Shown here piece after piece: positions 54,842-63,281 of a DNA stretch of 64,000 nucleotides. The DNA is from Novosphingobium sp. KA1. Lineage in GTDB: Bacteria > Pseudomonadota > Alphaproteobacteria > Sphingomonadales > Sphingomonadaceae. A model generated the notes under the pieces. The model was not told where the DNA came from. It made no database searches and was given only the letters and a program-made list of their open reading frames with translations. A program made the translations under genes and the position numbers. The DNA lies in the NCBI RefSeq assembly GCF_017309955.1, contig NZ_CP021247.1, forward strand, positions 3,187,001 through 3,251,000. The letters run 5' to 3'. Within the stretch, counting starts at the first letter, position 1. Every line of letters begins with the position of its first letter.

Positions 54842-55482
54842 GTCCCGGCGCTTTCGGGTAGCAGCGGTTCGAGTGCCTGCACGGCAAGCGCACGTGTCTG
54901 TTCCGGCGACCCATTGCCGTCAATGCGAATGAAGCGCTTCGGCTCCTCGTCCGCAAACCGGACAAATGCGGCGTTGACGCGCGCGTGATAGGCCGCTTCA
55001 CGGCCGCCGATGCGATCGCTTCCGTCGACGTCGCGGCGGGTTACGCGGGTACGGGCGACTTCCGGCGACACTTCGATGAGCAGGGTGAGGTCCGGCAGCA
55101 GGCCTTCGCTGCCGATGGCGTGCAAAGTGCGCAGATCCGCATCCGACAGCCCACCGCCGCCGCCCTGGTAGGCGCGACTGGAATCGAGATAGCGATCGCA
55201 GATGACCCAGGCTCCGCGGGCGAGTGCCGGACGGATCAGCTTCTCGACATGGTCGGCGCGGGCGGCCGCGAACAGCAGCGCCTCGGCGCGTGCGCCCCAG
55301 CCTTCACCCTCGGCGTGGAGGAGCAGGTTGCGGATCGCCTCGGCACCGGGCGTTCCGCCCGGCTCCCGCGTGGTAACCACTTCCAGTCCGCGCCCACGCA
55401 AGGCGTCGGCAATCAGCCGCGCCTGCGTGGACTTGCCAGCCCCTTCCCCGCCTTCCAGCGCAATGAATCGTCCCGGTTTCAT
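54838..55482 (-). CDS. tmk: thymidylate kinase
   Basis: This 214-residue kinase phosphorylates dTMP to dTDP. The P-loop ALEGGEGAGKST is at residues 8-19, the DR(Y) motif is ICDRYLDSS, and the lid region carries arginines near VTRRDVDGSDRI. It sits between dacF-like and holB genes with overlaps of 4 nt on both sides, a standard tmk-holB pair that couples nucleotide supply to replication. Confidence 0.96.
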   Translation of the reverse strand: MKPGRFIALEGGEGAGKSTQARLIADALRGRGLEVVTTREPGGTPGAEAIRNLLLHAEGEGWGARAEALLFAAARADHVEKLIRPALARGAWVICDRYLDSSRAYQGGGGGLSDADLRTLHAIGSEGLLPDLTLLIEVSPEVARTRVTRRDVDGSDRIGGREAAYHARVNAAFVRFADEEPKRFIRIDGNGSPEQTRALAVQALEPLLPESAGT

Positions 55483-56642
55483 GCGAAGAGACTGATAAGG
55501 CCGTTCCAGAGCCTGTCCAGCGGGCCGCCCACGGCAACGTCGCGCCCGGCATAAAGAGGGACACGGCCGGGCGCAAGGCCGTCGACCTTGATTTCGAGGC
55601 TTCCGACTTCGTCTCCCTTACGGATCGGTGCCACCAACGGCCCCTTGTAATGGACAGCGAGCGTAACCTTGCGATTGTCACCGGTAGGCTGGGTCGCATG
55701 AACCTCGCGGTTGGCGACCAGCGGCACCGAGCGGTCGGTTCCGCCCTGCACTTCGGCCTGCGCGACAGGCTGGCCCTGATCGAACAGGTGTCGAGACGTC
55801 CACGCGGAGAAGCCCCATTCCAGCAAGGCCCGCGCCGCGGCATCGCGCTGCTTGGGCAGGGGAGATGCTGCCAGCACCATTACCAGCCGGCGGCCATCGC
55901 GTTCTGCGGTGCCCAGGAAGTTGTATCCTGCCTCGCGCGTGTAACCGGTCTTGATACCGTCGGCACCGGGAACCACCCCCACTGTCGGGTCATGGCTGCG
56001 CATGGCGACGTCGCGCCACATGTAGTGCTTTACACCCGAGAATTCTCGATAGAGCGCCGGATGGCGGGTGATCATCGCGTCGGCAAGACGGACAAGATCG
56101 CTGGCGGTGACGTAAGTGTGTCCCTCGTCCATCCAGCCATTGGGCGTATTGTAGTGGCTGCGCGACATGCCGAGGCGGCGCGCGGCGTCATTCATCTTTG
56201 CGGTCCACGCAGGAATACTACCGGCATAGCCTTGGGCAAGCACGATCGCGCCGTCATTGGCGGACGCTGTCATGATGCCGTGAAGGAGGTCGGTCGTGGT
56301 GGGCTGGTCCTTTTCGGTCAGGTACATTGAGGTACCCTTGGCAAACCATTCCCGCGCGGTTTCCGGGCGCACTGCGAAGCGGCGGTCGAGCGGCAGGCGC
56401 CCCGCGTCGATTTCCTCGAAAGCCACGAATGCCGTCATCACCTTGGTGACGGAAGCCGGCAGGAACGGAATGTCCGGATGATTCTGCACGAGCACCTGTC
56501 CCGAGCCGATATCGACCAGCAGACTGACCGGAATGCCCTGCAACTCCGCAGGCGGCGTCGGAATTGCCGCATTTGCAGGAACCCCGAGCGCGATAGCCAG
56601 TGCCGAGGTGATGAAACGGGCGGACTTAGGAAAGAACTTCAA
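55479..56642 (-). CDS. D-alanyl-D-alanine carboxypeptidase (PBP5/6 type)
   Basis: This 387-residue class-C-like penicillin-binding protein trims D-Ala from peptidoglycan stem peptides. A signal peptide (residues ~1-26) precedes the catalytic motifs SVTK (Ser64-Lys67), SAN (127-129) and KTG (231-233). The C-terminal domain (~285-387) and the amphipathic tail (GPLDRLWNGLISLFA) fit membrane attachment, as in PBP5. It is coupled to tmk by ATGA and preceded by a 176-bp gap below the rlpA-like gene. Confidence 0.93.
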   Translation of the reverse strand: MKFFPKSARFITSALAIALGVPANAAIPTPPAELQGIPVSLLVDIGSGQVLVQNHPDIPFLPASVTKVMTAFVAFEEIDAGRLPLDRRFAVRPETAREWFAKGTSMYLTEKDQPTTTDLLHGIMTASANDGAIVLAQGYAGSIPAWTAKMNDAARRLGMSRSHYNTPNGWMDEGHTYVTASDLVRLADAMITRHPALYREFSGVKHYMWRDVAMRSHDPTVGVVPGADGIKTGYTREAGYNFLGTAERDGRRLVMVLAASPLPKQRDAAARALLEWGFSAWTSRHLFDQGQPVAQAEVQGGTDRSVPLVANREVHATQPTGDNRKVTLAVHYKGPLVAPIRKGDEVGSLEIKVDGLAPGRVPLYAGRDVAVGGPLDRLWNGLISLFA

Positions 56643-56818
56643 GACGCGACTTCTCCCGGCGCGCCCTCACGGTGGGGTGCGATGGTGCGGGGCGCGCCGC
56701 CAGATTGGCCGGCGCGCGAGATTCGCGATTGGCTATACCGCGCGCGCGGTGTCCGCTCCAGCGCTGCGGCAGCTTGTGCACTGTTTGCGAAGGAGCGGAC
56801 CTGCCCTGGACCCGGCGA

Positions 56819-57820
56819 TCAGTCCCCGCGCGGGATCCTGGCGTCCTTGTAGCCTGCCGATTGCGCCTTGCGCAGCGCGGCCGCAGCTTGCGTATCCGCC
56901 TGGAATGGACCGAGCCGGACACGCCAGAGCTTGCCTGCCTTGCTCACGGAGCCGCCCAGCTGCGCGGCCACCTTTCGTGCGTTGGCTTCGACGGAAAATG
57001 CCCCGACCTGAACGAAGGAGCCATCCTTGCGCGGGGCGCTGGTGGAAGGAGCAGATGCCATTGCCGGTTTCGCAGTCGGCTTTTCGGTTGGCTTCGCTGC
57101 GGGCGGCGCAGTGCGGATGGGGGGCTGTAGTGCGGCAGTCGTCGCTCTTGGCACAGGATTTGGCGTCGGCGCGGGCGCACTAACGGGACCATCCTGAGGC
57201 GTGGGCAAAGGCAGGGGCAGCGTCGTCGGCATTCTGGGCGGCGTCGAAGGCGGCGGCAGCAACGGCGACTGCTCGGCAAGCTTGCGGCGGAGCACGCCAA
57301 GCAGGCCTTCGGGCGTGGCCATGCGTTCCGGCGCGCGCGTGCCGCTGCGCAGCAGGGCCCGCTCCGCCTCGGGCGGGTTGACGCGCCGGATCCGGATCGG
57401 GGTGTGCGAGCCTGGCGTGACACCAAGCTGGGCAGCGGCATCGCCGGAGAGTTCGACGAGACTGTCGTTGACCATGGGGCCCCTGCGCTCGATGCGCACA
57501 AGGATGGTGCGGCCGGTGCCAAGCGCGGTCACTTCCGCATAGCTTGGCAAGGGCAGCGTCTTGTGCGCGGCAGTCACGCCCTTGCCCTCCCCCGTCGTGG
57601 CATAGCCTACGGCGTCGTAATTAAGCTGGTCGGCCGGTGTCCAGGTCGTGCCAGCGACCGTAAACGGCTCCCCCACTACCACCGGATAATCGGCAGCAGG
57701 TCCGCTTGCTGCCGGTGCGACAACGGGCGCCCCACGCTCTTTCGCCGCGAGCGGCGAGGCAACGAGGACAATCAGCGCTGCAATTGGCAGCACATGGTTA
57801 ACGGGCAATCTCATCTGCAA
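56819..57820 (-). CDS. RlpA-like septal ring protein with SPOR domain, catalytic residues altered
   Basis: This 333-residue secreted protein has a signal peptide (~1-25), a short double-psi beta-barrel (about residues 65-145, with TAAHKTLPLPSY) and a Pro-rich linker (~185-255). A SPOR domain follows (about 255-333, GSFVQVGAFSVEANARKVAA), which binds denuded septal glycan. In active RlpA an Asp lies in the NDRGP segment; here it reads RIERRGPM, so the catalytic Asp is Arg, and the preceding loop is shortened. It probably binds rather than cuts glycan. The mltB gene end overlaps its start by 23 nt. Confidence 0.85.
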   Translation of the reverse strand: MQMRLPVNHVLPIAALIVLVASPLAAKERGAPVVAPAASGPAADYPVVVGEPFTVAGTTWTPADQLNYDAVGYATTGEGKGVTAAHKTLPLPSYAEVTALGTGRTILVRIERRGPMVNDSLVELSGDAAAQLGVTPGSHTPIRIRRVNPPEAERALLRSGTRAPERMATPEGLLGVLRRKLAEQSPLLPPPSTPPRMPTTLPLPLPTPQDGPVSAPAPTPNPVPRATTAALQPPIRTAPPAAKPTEKPTAKPAMASAPSTSAPRKDGSFVQVGAFSVEANARKVAAQLGGSVSKAGKLWRVRLGPFQADTQAAAALRKAQSAGYKDARIPRGD

Positions 57821-58847
57821 GCAACCCCACCGACAAGGCGTAGTAGTTCGAGCAGTTGTACTGGAGGATGACCCGATAATTCCCGGTTAACAGATAGGCC
57901 GAAGTTCCAGGACCGTCGGGCTGGAACAGCGAGGCCTGCACCTGATCCCCAATCGGTCCCAGCGGCGTCACGCCGAGCGCCCGCCATTCCGCCACGCTTT
58001 TCCACTGGCCATGCCGGGCGTGGACCGCAGCGCAGGTCGGTGCCGACAGTTTGGACGCATAGTCGCTGGCCGAAAAACTCGCAGGGAGCGAGGCGCGCAC
58101 GCCCCAGGGTTGGCCCGGCCGCCAGCCCGCATCACGAAAATAGTTCGCGATCGACGCCAGTGTGTCCGCCGGGCTGGAAAAAATGTCACGCGTACCATTG
58201 CCGTCGCCGTCTGCGGCAAGGCGCAGGTAGACGCTGGGAAGGAACTGCGGATAGCCAAAGGCCCCTGCCCAGCTGCCCTTGAGCTTGTAGGTAGGCACCC
58301 CCTGATCGACCATCTTCATCAGTTCGATCAGCTCGTTCTCGAACAACTGCCGCCGCCGCCCTTCCCAGGCAAGCGTTGCCAGCGAACGCGCCAGATCGAA
58401 ATCGCCGACATAGCTGCCGAAATTGGTCTCATGCCCCCAGATGGCAAACAGCATTTTGGCCGGCACACCATAACGCTGCTCGATGGCAGGCAGAATGGAC
58501 GCATTCTGGGCATAGCGATCCCGACCGCGGGCGATGATGCTCGAGCCTACATGCTTGGCGATATAGGGGGCGATCGGCGGCGGCGAACTGCTGCGGTTGG
58601 GCTGTGCGCTGTCCAGTTCGACCACGCGCTGATTGGGCGTCAAGCCGGTTAGCACCTTTGCGATCGTCGGTTCGCTGACACCTTCGCGCCGTGCCCTCGC
58701 GGCGACCGTCTGCAAATAGGCATCGAAACCCTGAGGGGCGACGCTCTGGATAACGGCCTGGGCATGAGCCGGCACGATCGGCGCGGCAGTCGCGGCTGCG
58801 GCAAGGATGGGAAGGCGCAGAAAACGAAGCTTCGAGGAAAAAGTCAT
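57798..58847 (-). CDS. lytic murein transglycosylase, MltB family
   Basis: This 349-residue soluble periplasmic transglycosylase cleaves the glycan backbone with formation of 1,6-anhydroMurNAc. The catalytic Glu140 lies in AIWGHETNFG, followed by GSWAGAFGYPQFLPS, the family signature, and WKSVAEWRALGV near the end, a peptidoglycan-related segment. A signal peptide occupies residues ~1-30. I use ATG 58847; the longer in-frame start at 58931 has no signal logic. It overlaps the rlpA-like gene, so both may act together at the septum. Confidence 0.9.
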   Translation of the reverse strand: MTFSSKLRFLRLPILAAAATAAPIVPAHAQAVIQSVAPQGFDAYLQTVAARARREGVSEPTIAKVLTGLTPNQRVVELDSAQPNRSSSPPPIAPYIAKHVGSSIIARGRDRYAQNASILPAIEQRYGVPAKMLFAIWGHETNFGSYVGDFDLARSLATLAWEGRRRQLFENELIELMKMVDQGVPTYKLKGSWAGAFGYPQFLPSVYLRLAADGDGNGTRDIFSSPADTLASIANYFRDAGWRPGQPWGVRASLPASFSASDYASKLSAPTCAAVHARHGQWKSVAEWRALGVTPLGPIGDQVQASLFQPDGPGTSAYLLTGNYRVILQYNCSNYYALSVGLLADEIAR

Positions 58848-59020
58848 CGCCGCCAAATCTTGCACAATGCAGCGCCGATGCAAATGCCCCGGCGGCATCA
58901 ACCGTGGACAGTCACCGCATGCCGGCTGCACTCCGTCCCAATCTGTCCACAGTGCAACGACTGCTCTTGCATGCTGTCAGCTTTGCTCTATGCGCGTTGC
59001 CCGCAGCAGCAATCCTGCTT

Positions 59021-59110
59021 GGAAGAGTGGCCGAGTGGTTTAAGGCAACGGTCTTGAAAACCGTCGATGGGGCAACCTATCCGTGGGTTCGAATCCCACC
59101 TCTTCCGCCA
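59021..59110 (+). tRNA. tRNA-Ser (anticodon UGA)
   Basis: The acceptor arms GGAAGAG (59021-59027) and CTCTTCC (59100-59106) pair, with G73 and encoded CCA at 59107-59110. The anticodon stem ACGGT/ACCGT encloses CTTGAAA, giving anticodon TGA at 59055-59057. A long variable arm (class II) lies between, as expected for serine tRNA. The T loop TTCGAAT is intact. Confidence 0.96.
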
Positions 59111-59243
59111 TAGCCTGTTCCAGCTTGAATTCCTGACGATACAGGTACCGCTCCGCCACCAAGGTTGCTACCGTCCAGTTTGGGAAACGTGACGGGGAGG
59201 CTGCCCGAGTGACTGGGAACCTCTGGCAGTTGCCGGAAGGCGT

Positions 59244-62200
59244 ATGCGGCGTGAACTTGCGGGCCTTCCTGTCATGAGCCTCATTGCGTGCATATCGATT
59301 GCCCTGGCACTGATCGTGCTGCTCTTTACGGTTGCCGCCTTTGTCGAACGGCGCGGCCGTGCCCTCCGGCGATGGCCCGCTTTGCGCCACGGTGCCTATA
59401 CGCTGGCACTGGGTGTCTACTGCACCAGTTGGACGTTCTATGGCGCCGTCGGTAGCGCGGTGCGGGGCGGATGGGGCTATTTGCCCATCTATCTCGGTCC
59501 CTTGCTCCTGCTGCTTTTTGCGCCTCGGTTCCTTAAACGTCTTGCCGAAGCGGTAGCCGAGGAGCGCGCAACCACGGTATCCGACTTCATAGCGGCGCGC
59601 TTCGGTCACGACAGCGCGGTGGCGCGACTGGTCACGTTGATCGCTTTGCTCGGGTCGATTCCCTACCTAGCCTTGCAACTTCGCTCCATCGGCAGCGCCC
59701 TTTCGATCGTATCCGGTCATGACGTCATGACGCCGGCCATGGTGGCAGGTGCGGCGCTTCTTGTGCTTTTTGCCGTCTTGTTCGGGGCAAGGCGCTTCGA
59801 ACTTGCGGGGCGAAGCGAGGGGCTGCTCTACGCGATCGGCGTCGATTCCGTGATCAAGCTAGGCGCCCTCCTGCTTGTCGCGGGAATGGCGGCATGGTTG
59901 GTCTTTTCAGCGCCGTCGGAATGGATGACGCGGGGCCTCGCGCGGTTTGGCGCAGCGTTCTCGCCGCGTGGGATCGATCTCGAATTCGCGGTCATTCTGC
60001 TTATCTCGATCTTTGCCGTCGTCGCGCTCCCGCGCCAGTTCTACATGGGGCTGGTCGAAGCGCAAAAATCCGACGATCTCGTGCGCGCCAGGTTCGGACT
60101 GGCCGCCTATATCCTGGTCATGGCACTGATGGCCTTGCCCATAGCGCTGGCAGGCCTTTCGCTCCTGCCGCCAGCGACGCGACCGGACCTGTTCGTGCTG
60201 CAACTGCCTGCCGTGGCCGGTTCGCAGCTGGTGCTCGCAGCCGCCCTGCTCGGCGGCATCGGCGCCGCGGCATCGATGGCGGTAGTCGACAGCACGGCAC
60301 TGGCCACCATGGTCTCCAACGACCTGTTCGCTGGAGCCGTGCTGCGCCATCCTTCGGCAGCCGCGGGCGCGATCGGTGAGCGCATGCTGGTGCTGCGCCG
60401 CCTCTCGATCGCCGGGATCATGCTGCTTGCGCTCGCCTTTGCCCTGCTGATCGGCCGAGAGCAGTCGCTGGCGTCGATGGGGCTCGTCGCCTTTGCCGCC
60501 ATGGCCCAGTTCACTCCGCATTTGCTGCTGGCCACGACCGGACGGGGCCGCGACCCGCTGGCCGCCCGCGCCAGTCTTGTCACCGGCCTGACGTTCTGGT
60601 GCTACACCCTCGCCCTGCCCCCCATCCTCCCACCAGAGTGGCTGGCAATGCTGCAAGGGACCGTGCTTGACCCCATGCGCCTGTTTGGGCTCGGGCAGGC
60701 CAGCCCATTGGTCCACGGCGTGACATGGAGCCTTGGCGCCAATTTGCTGGTTCACGCAGCCGTTGCCGCCCGCAAGATGCCGGGGCCGGCGCTGCCACGC
60801 CTCTTTGCCGTGCAGCGCCGTGTTTCCAACCTTGGCGAACTCAGCCAGCTGGTCGCCGGATTCGTGGGCGAGGATCGCGCGCTGAGGGAGTTCCCGCAGA
60901 CACTGCACGCAGCGCCGGTGACCCAGAGTGCTGCGCGGCAGGCCCAGGACCTGATTGCCGGGGTTGTCGGGGCCTCGTCCGCCCGCGCGCTCATGGCGTC
61001 GGCCCTGGCGAGCGGGCATATGGCGCTCGACGATGTTACCCGCTTGCTCGATCAGGGCGGCCGATCTCTGCGGTTTTCCCGCCAGCTCCTGGCATCGACT
61101 TTCGAGAACATCGACGCAGGGATCAGCGTCGTCGATGCCGAACTCAACCTGATCGCCTGGAACGCCCGCTACGAGGAATTCTTCGATTATCCCGCCGACC
61201 TGCTGCGCGTCGGCGCCCCGATCGAGGCCTTGATCCGCCACAATGCCCAGCGCGGTGATTTCGGCACCGAGGATATCGAGATGAAGATCGCGCGCCGTCT
61301 GGATCACCTGCGCGCGGGCAGCATCCACAGCTTCGAACGCCGCCGCAACGACGGCCGCGTCATCAAGACCGTGGGCGGGCCGATGCCAGGCGGCGGCTAT
61401 GTCATGTCGTTCACCGACATGACCGAGGAAGCGCGGGTGCGAGACGAACTCGAACGCACGCTGGAGGAACTGGAACATCGGGTCGAGGATCGCACCCGCG
61501 AACTGACCGAGGCCAACCGCCTGCTCGCCCGCGCGACGCAGGACAAGACGCGATTTCTTGCCGCCGCCAGCCACGACCTTCTGCAGCCCCTCCACGCCGC
61601 CCGGCTGTTCACCGCTGCGCTCGGCCGCTCGGCGCAGGAGGGAGAGAAGCCTCTGGTGATGCGGGTGGACAATGCCATCATCGCCGCGGAGGAACTGCTG
61701 CGTGCACTACTGGACATCTCCCGCCTCGATGCAGGCGGTGTCACGCCTAGCCCCGAACCGGTCGACCTGAGCGCATTTCTTGCCGACATGGCCGAAAGTT
61801 TTCGTCCAATGGCGGACGCCAAGGGGCTGAATCTGAAGATCGGCCCGCTGACCGGCCATGTCGAGACCGACCCCGGGCTGCTGCGCTCGGTTATGCAAAA
61901 TTTCCTTTCCAACGCGCTTCGCTACACCCGGCATGGCGGCGTCCTGATCGGTGTGCGGCGACGGGGGGACCGGCTGCGTATCGACGTGATCGACACCGGC
62001 GTGGGCATACCCGAGGCCCAGCGCGATGCCGTGTTCAGCGAATTCACCCGCCTGGGCACGGTGGATACTGAAGGGCACGGGCTCGGGCTTGCTCTGGTGG
62101 ACAGGATCGTGCGCCTGCTGGGAGGACAGATCGAGGTCGCTTCTCATGAAGGGCGTGGCAGCCGCTTCAGCCTTCTTCTGCCTGCCATGGCCAGCGCGCC

Positions 62201-62633
62201 GGCGCCAAACCCCACATTCGACGTGCAACATGCCGCGAGTATCATTCCCGCACATCGGCTTTCGGTGCTCATCGTCGACAACGAACCGCTGATCGTCGAG
62301 GCGACCTCGGCACTGGTAGCGCATCTTGGGCACGCGGCTTTCGGCGCATCGAACATCGCCGACGCACAAGCCATGGCGGAGCGGATCGATGTCGTGCTGG
62401 CAGACTATCGGCTCGATCGCGGGGAAGACGGCCTCACGCTGATCGCACGTCTGCGCAGCCATCGGCCGGACCTCCCAGCGGCCATCCTGACGGCGGAGAC
62501 ATTCCCGGAACTGCGGATCAAGGCCGATGCACTGGGCGTGCCGGTCTATGCCAAGCCCGTCGACCCGGCGCGAATCGAAGCCTTCCTGGCGGGCATTACC
62601 CCAGGTTCAGTGCTGGAGATGAAGGCCCAGTGA
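59244..62633 (+). CDS. crbS: SLC5-domain hybrid sensor kinase (CrbS-like)
   Basis: This 1129-residue protein fuses a sodium-solute-symporter-like domain (SLC5, about 12-13 membrane segments, residues ~10-500) to cytoplasmic signalling domains. There is a STAC-like linker (~530-600), a PAS domain (~605-735), a DHp domain with His777 (AASHDLLQPLHAARLF), an ATPase domain (~870-985) and a C-terminal receiver with Asp1054 (LADYRLDRGEDG). This is the architecture of CrbS/MxtR, which senses acetate and controls acetyl-CoA synthetase; acs lies nearby. The start is uncertain: ATG 59244 has GGAAGG 3 nt upstream, while ATG 59274 begins directly at the first membrane segment. Its 3' end overlaps crbR by 27 nt. 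Confidence 0.9.
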   Translation: MRRELAGLPVMSLIACISIALALIVLLFTVAAFVERRGRALRRWPALRHGAYTLALGVYCTSWTFYGAVGSAVRGGWGYLPIYLGPLLLLLFAPRFLKRLAEAVAEERATTVSDFIAARFGHDSAVARLVTLIALLGSIPYLALQLRSIGSALSIVSGHDVMTPAMVAGAALLVLFAVLFGARRFELAGRSEGLLYAIGVDSVIKLGALLLVAGMAAWLVFSAPSEWMTRGLARFGAAFSPRGIDLEFAVILLISIFAVVALPRQFYMGLVEAQKSDDLVRARFGLAAYILVMALMALPIALAGLSLLPPATRPDLFVLQLPAVAGSQLVLAAALLGGIGAAASMAVVDSTALATMVSNDLFAGAVLRHPSAAAGAIGERMLVLRRLSIAGIMLLALAFALLIGREQSLASMGLVAFAAMAQFTPHLLLATTGRGRDPLAARASLVTGLTFWCYTLALPPILPPEWLAMLQGTVLDPMRLFGLGQASPLVHGVTWSLGANLLVHAAVAARKMPGPALPRLFAVQRRVSNLGELSQLVAGFVGEDRALREFPQTLHAAPVTQSAARQAQDLIAGVVGASSARALMASALASGHMALDDVTRLLDQGGRSLRFSRQLLASTFENIDAGISVVDAELNLIAWNARYEEFFDYPADLLRVGAPIEALIRHNAQRGDFGTEDIEMKIARRLDHLRAGSIHSFERRRNDGRVIKTVGGPMPGGGYVMSFTDMTEEARVRDELERTLEELEHRVEDRTRELTEANRLLARATQDKTRFLAAASHDLLQPLHAARLFTAALGRSAQEGEKPLVMRVDNAIIAAEELLRALLDISRLDAGGVTPSPEPVDLSAFLADMAESFRPMADAKGLNLKIGPLTGHVETDPGLLRSVMQNFLSNALRYTRHGGVLIGVRRRGDRLRIDVIDTGVGIPEAQRDAVFSEFTRLGTVDTEGHGLGLALVDRIVRLLGGQIEVASHEGRGSRFSLLLPAMASAPAPNPTFDVQHAASIIPAHRLSVLIVDNEPLIVEATSALVAHLGHAAFGASNIADAQAMAERIDVVLADYRLDRGEDGLTLIARLRSHRPDLPAAILTAETFPELRIKADALGVPVYAKPVDPARIEAFLAGITPGSVLEMKAQ

Positions 62634-63236
62634 GCGGGCAACAAGCGCCGCCTGAGTGCGATTTCGCACATCCAGCTTTTTCATCACTGCCGTCATGTGC
62701 GCCTTCACGGTCGCCTCGCTGATGCCGAGGGTATAGGCGATCTGCTTGTTGAGCTGGCCGTCGAGCACGGCCAGCAGGACCTTGAGTTGCATCGGCGTAA
62801 GATTGGCCACCTCGCGTCGGATCGGATCGAGTTCGGCATCGCTGGTCGTGACAGCAGCGGGCGTTCGTCCGCCCAACGCCGTGGCGACGGCGGCTTCGAT
62901 GGTCGAAAGATCGTTGTCCTTGCGCAGGAAACCGATGGCACCGAACGCCCGTGCCTCATCGGCGGCGGACGCCCCCTCGGCGCTGGACACGACCAGGATC
63001 GGCACTTCGGGACGCTCTGCATGGATAAGGGCAATGCCGGAAAAGCCCACGGCCCCCGGCATCTTGAGATCGAGCAACACCAGCGCCAGCCCCTCTCGCT
63101 CCGACGCCAGGCGGGCCGCTTCGGCTAGGGTCCCTGCTTCCACCACCATGGCATCGGGCGCCACCTGCCCCACCGCCAGGGCAAGGGCCTGGCGATAGAG
63201 CGGATGATCATCGGCGATGAGTACGGTGCGGGTCAT
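62607..63236 (-). CDS. crbR: LuxR/NarL-type response regulator (CrbR/ErdR-like)
   Basis: This 209-residue regulator has a receiver domain (residues ~4-122, IADDHP near the start and phospho-acceptor Asp in LVLLDLKMPG) and a GerE/LuxR helix-turn-helix (about 140-200, NLTPMQLKVLLAVLDGQLNK and ISEATVKAHMTAVMKKL). In Vibrio and Pseudomonas this partner of CrbS/MxtR activates acs. It lies 45 bp downstream of acs on the same strand, and its 3' end overlaps the convergent kinase gene, consistent with a complete sensing module. Confidence 0.9.
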   Translation of the reverse strand: MTRTVLIADDHPLYRQALALAVGQVAPDAMVVEAGTLAEAARLASEREGLALVLLDLKMPGAVGFSGIALIHAERPEVPILVVSSAEGASAADEARAFGAIGFLRKDNDLSTIEAAVATALGGRTPAAVTTSDAELDPIRREVANLTPMQLKVLLAVLDGQLNKQIAYTLGISEATVKAHMTAVMKKLDVRNRTQAALVARSLGLHLQH

Positions 63237-63281
63237 GTCACCGCAATATCACGGCTTTCGAAGGGCGCCAGCCCGCACGGC

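Noticed and set aside
59907..61595. 562-residue open frame antisense to the CrbS-like kinase
   Set aside because: No domain or start signal; the plus-strand kinase is complete through this stretch.
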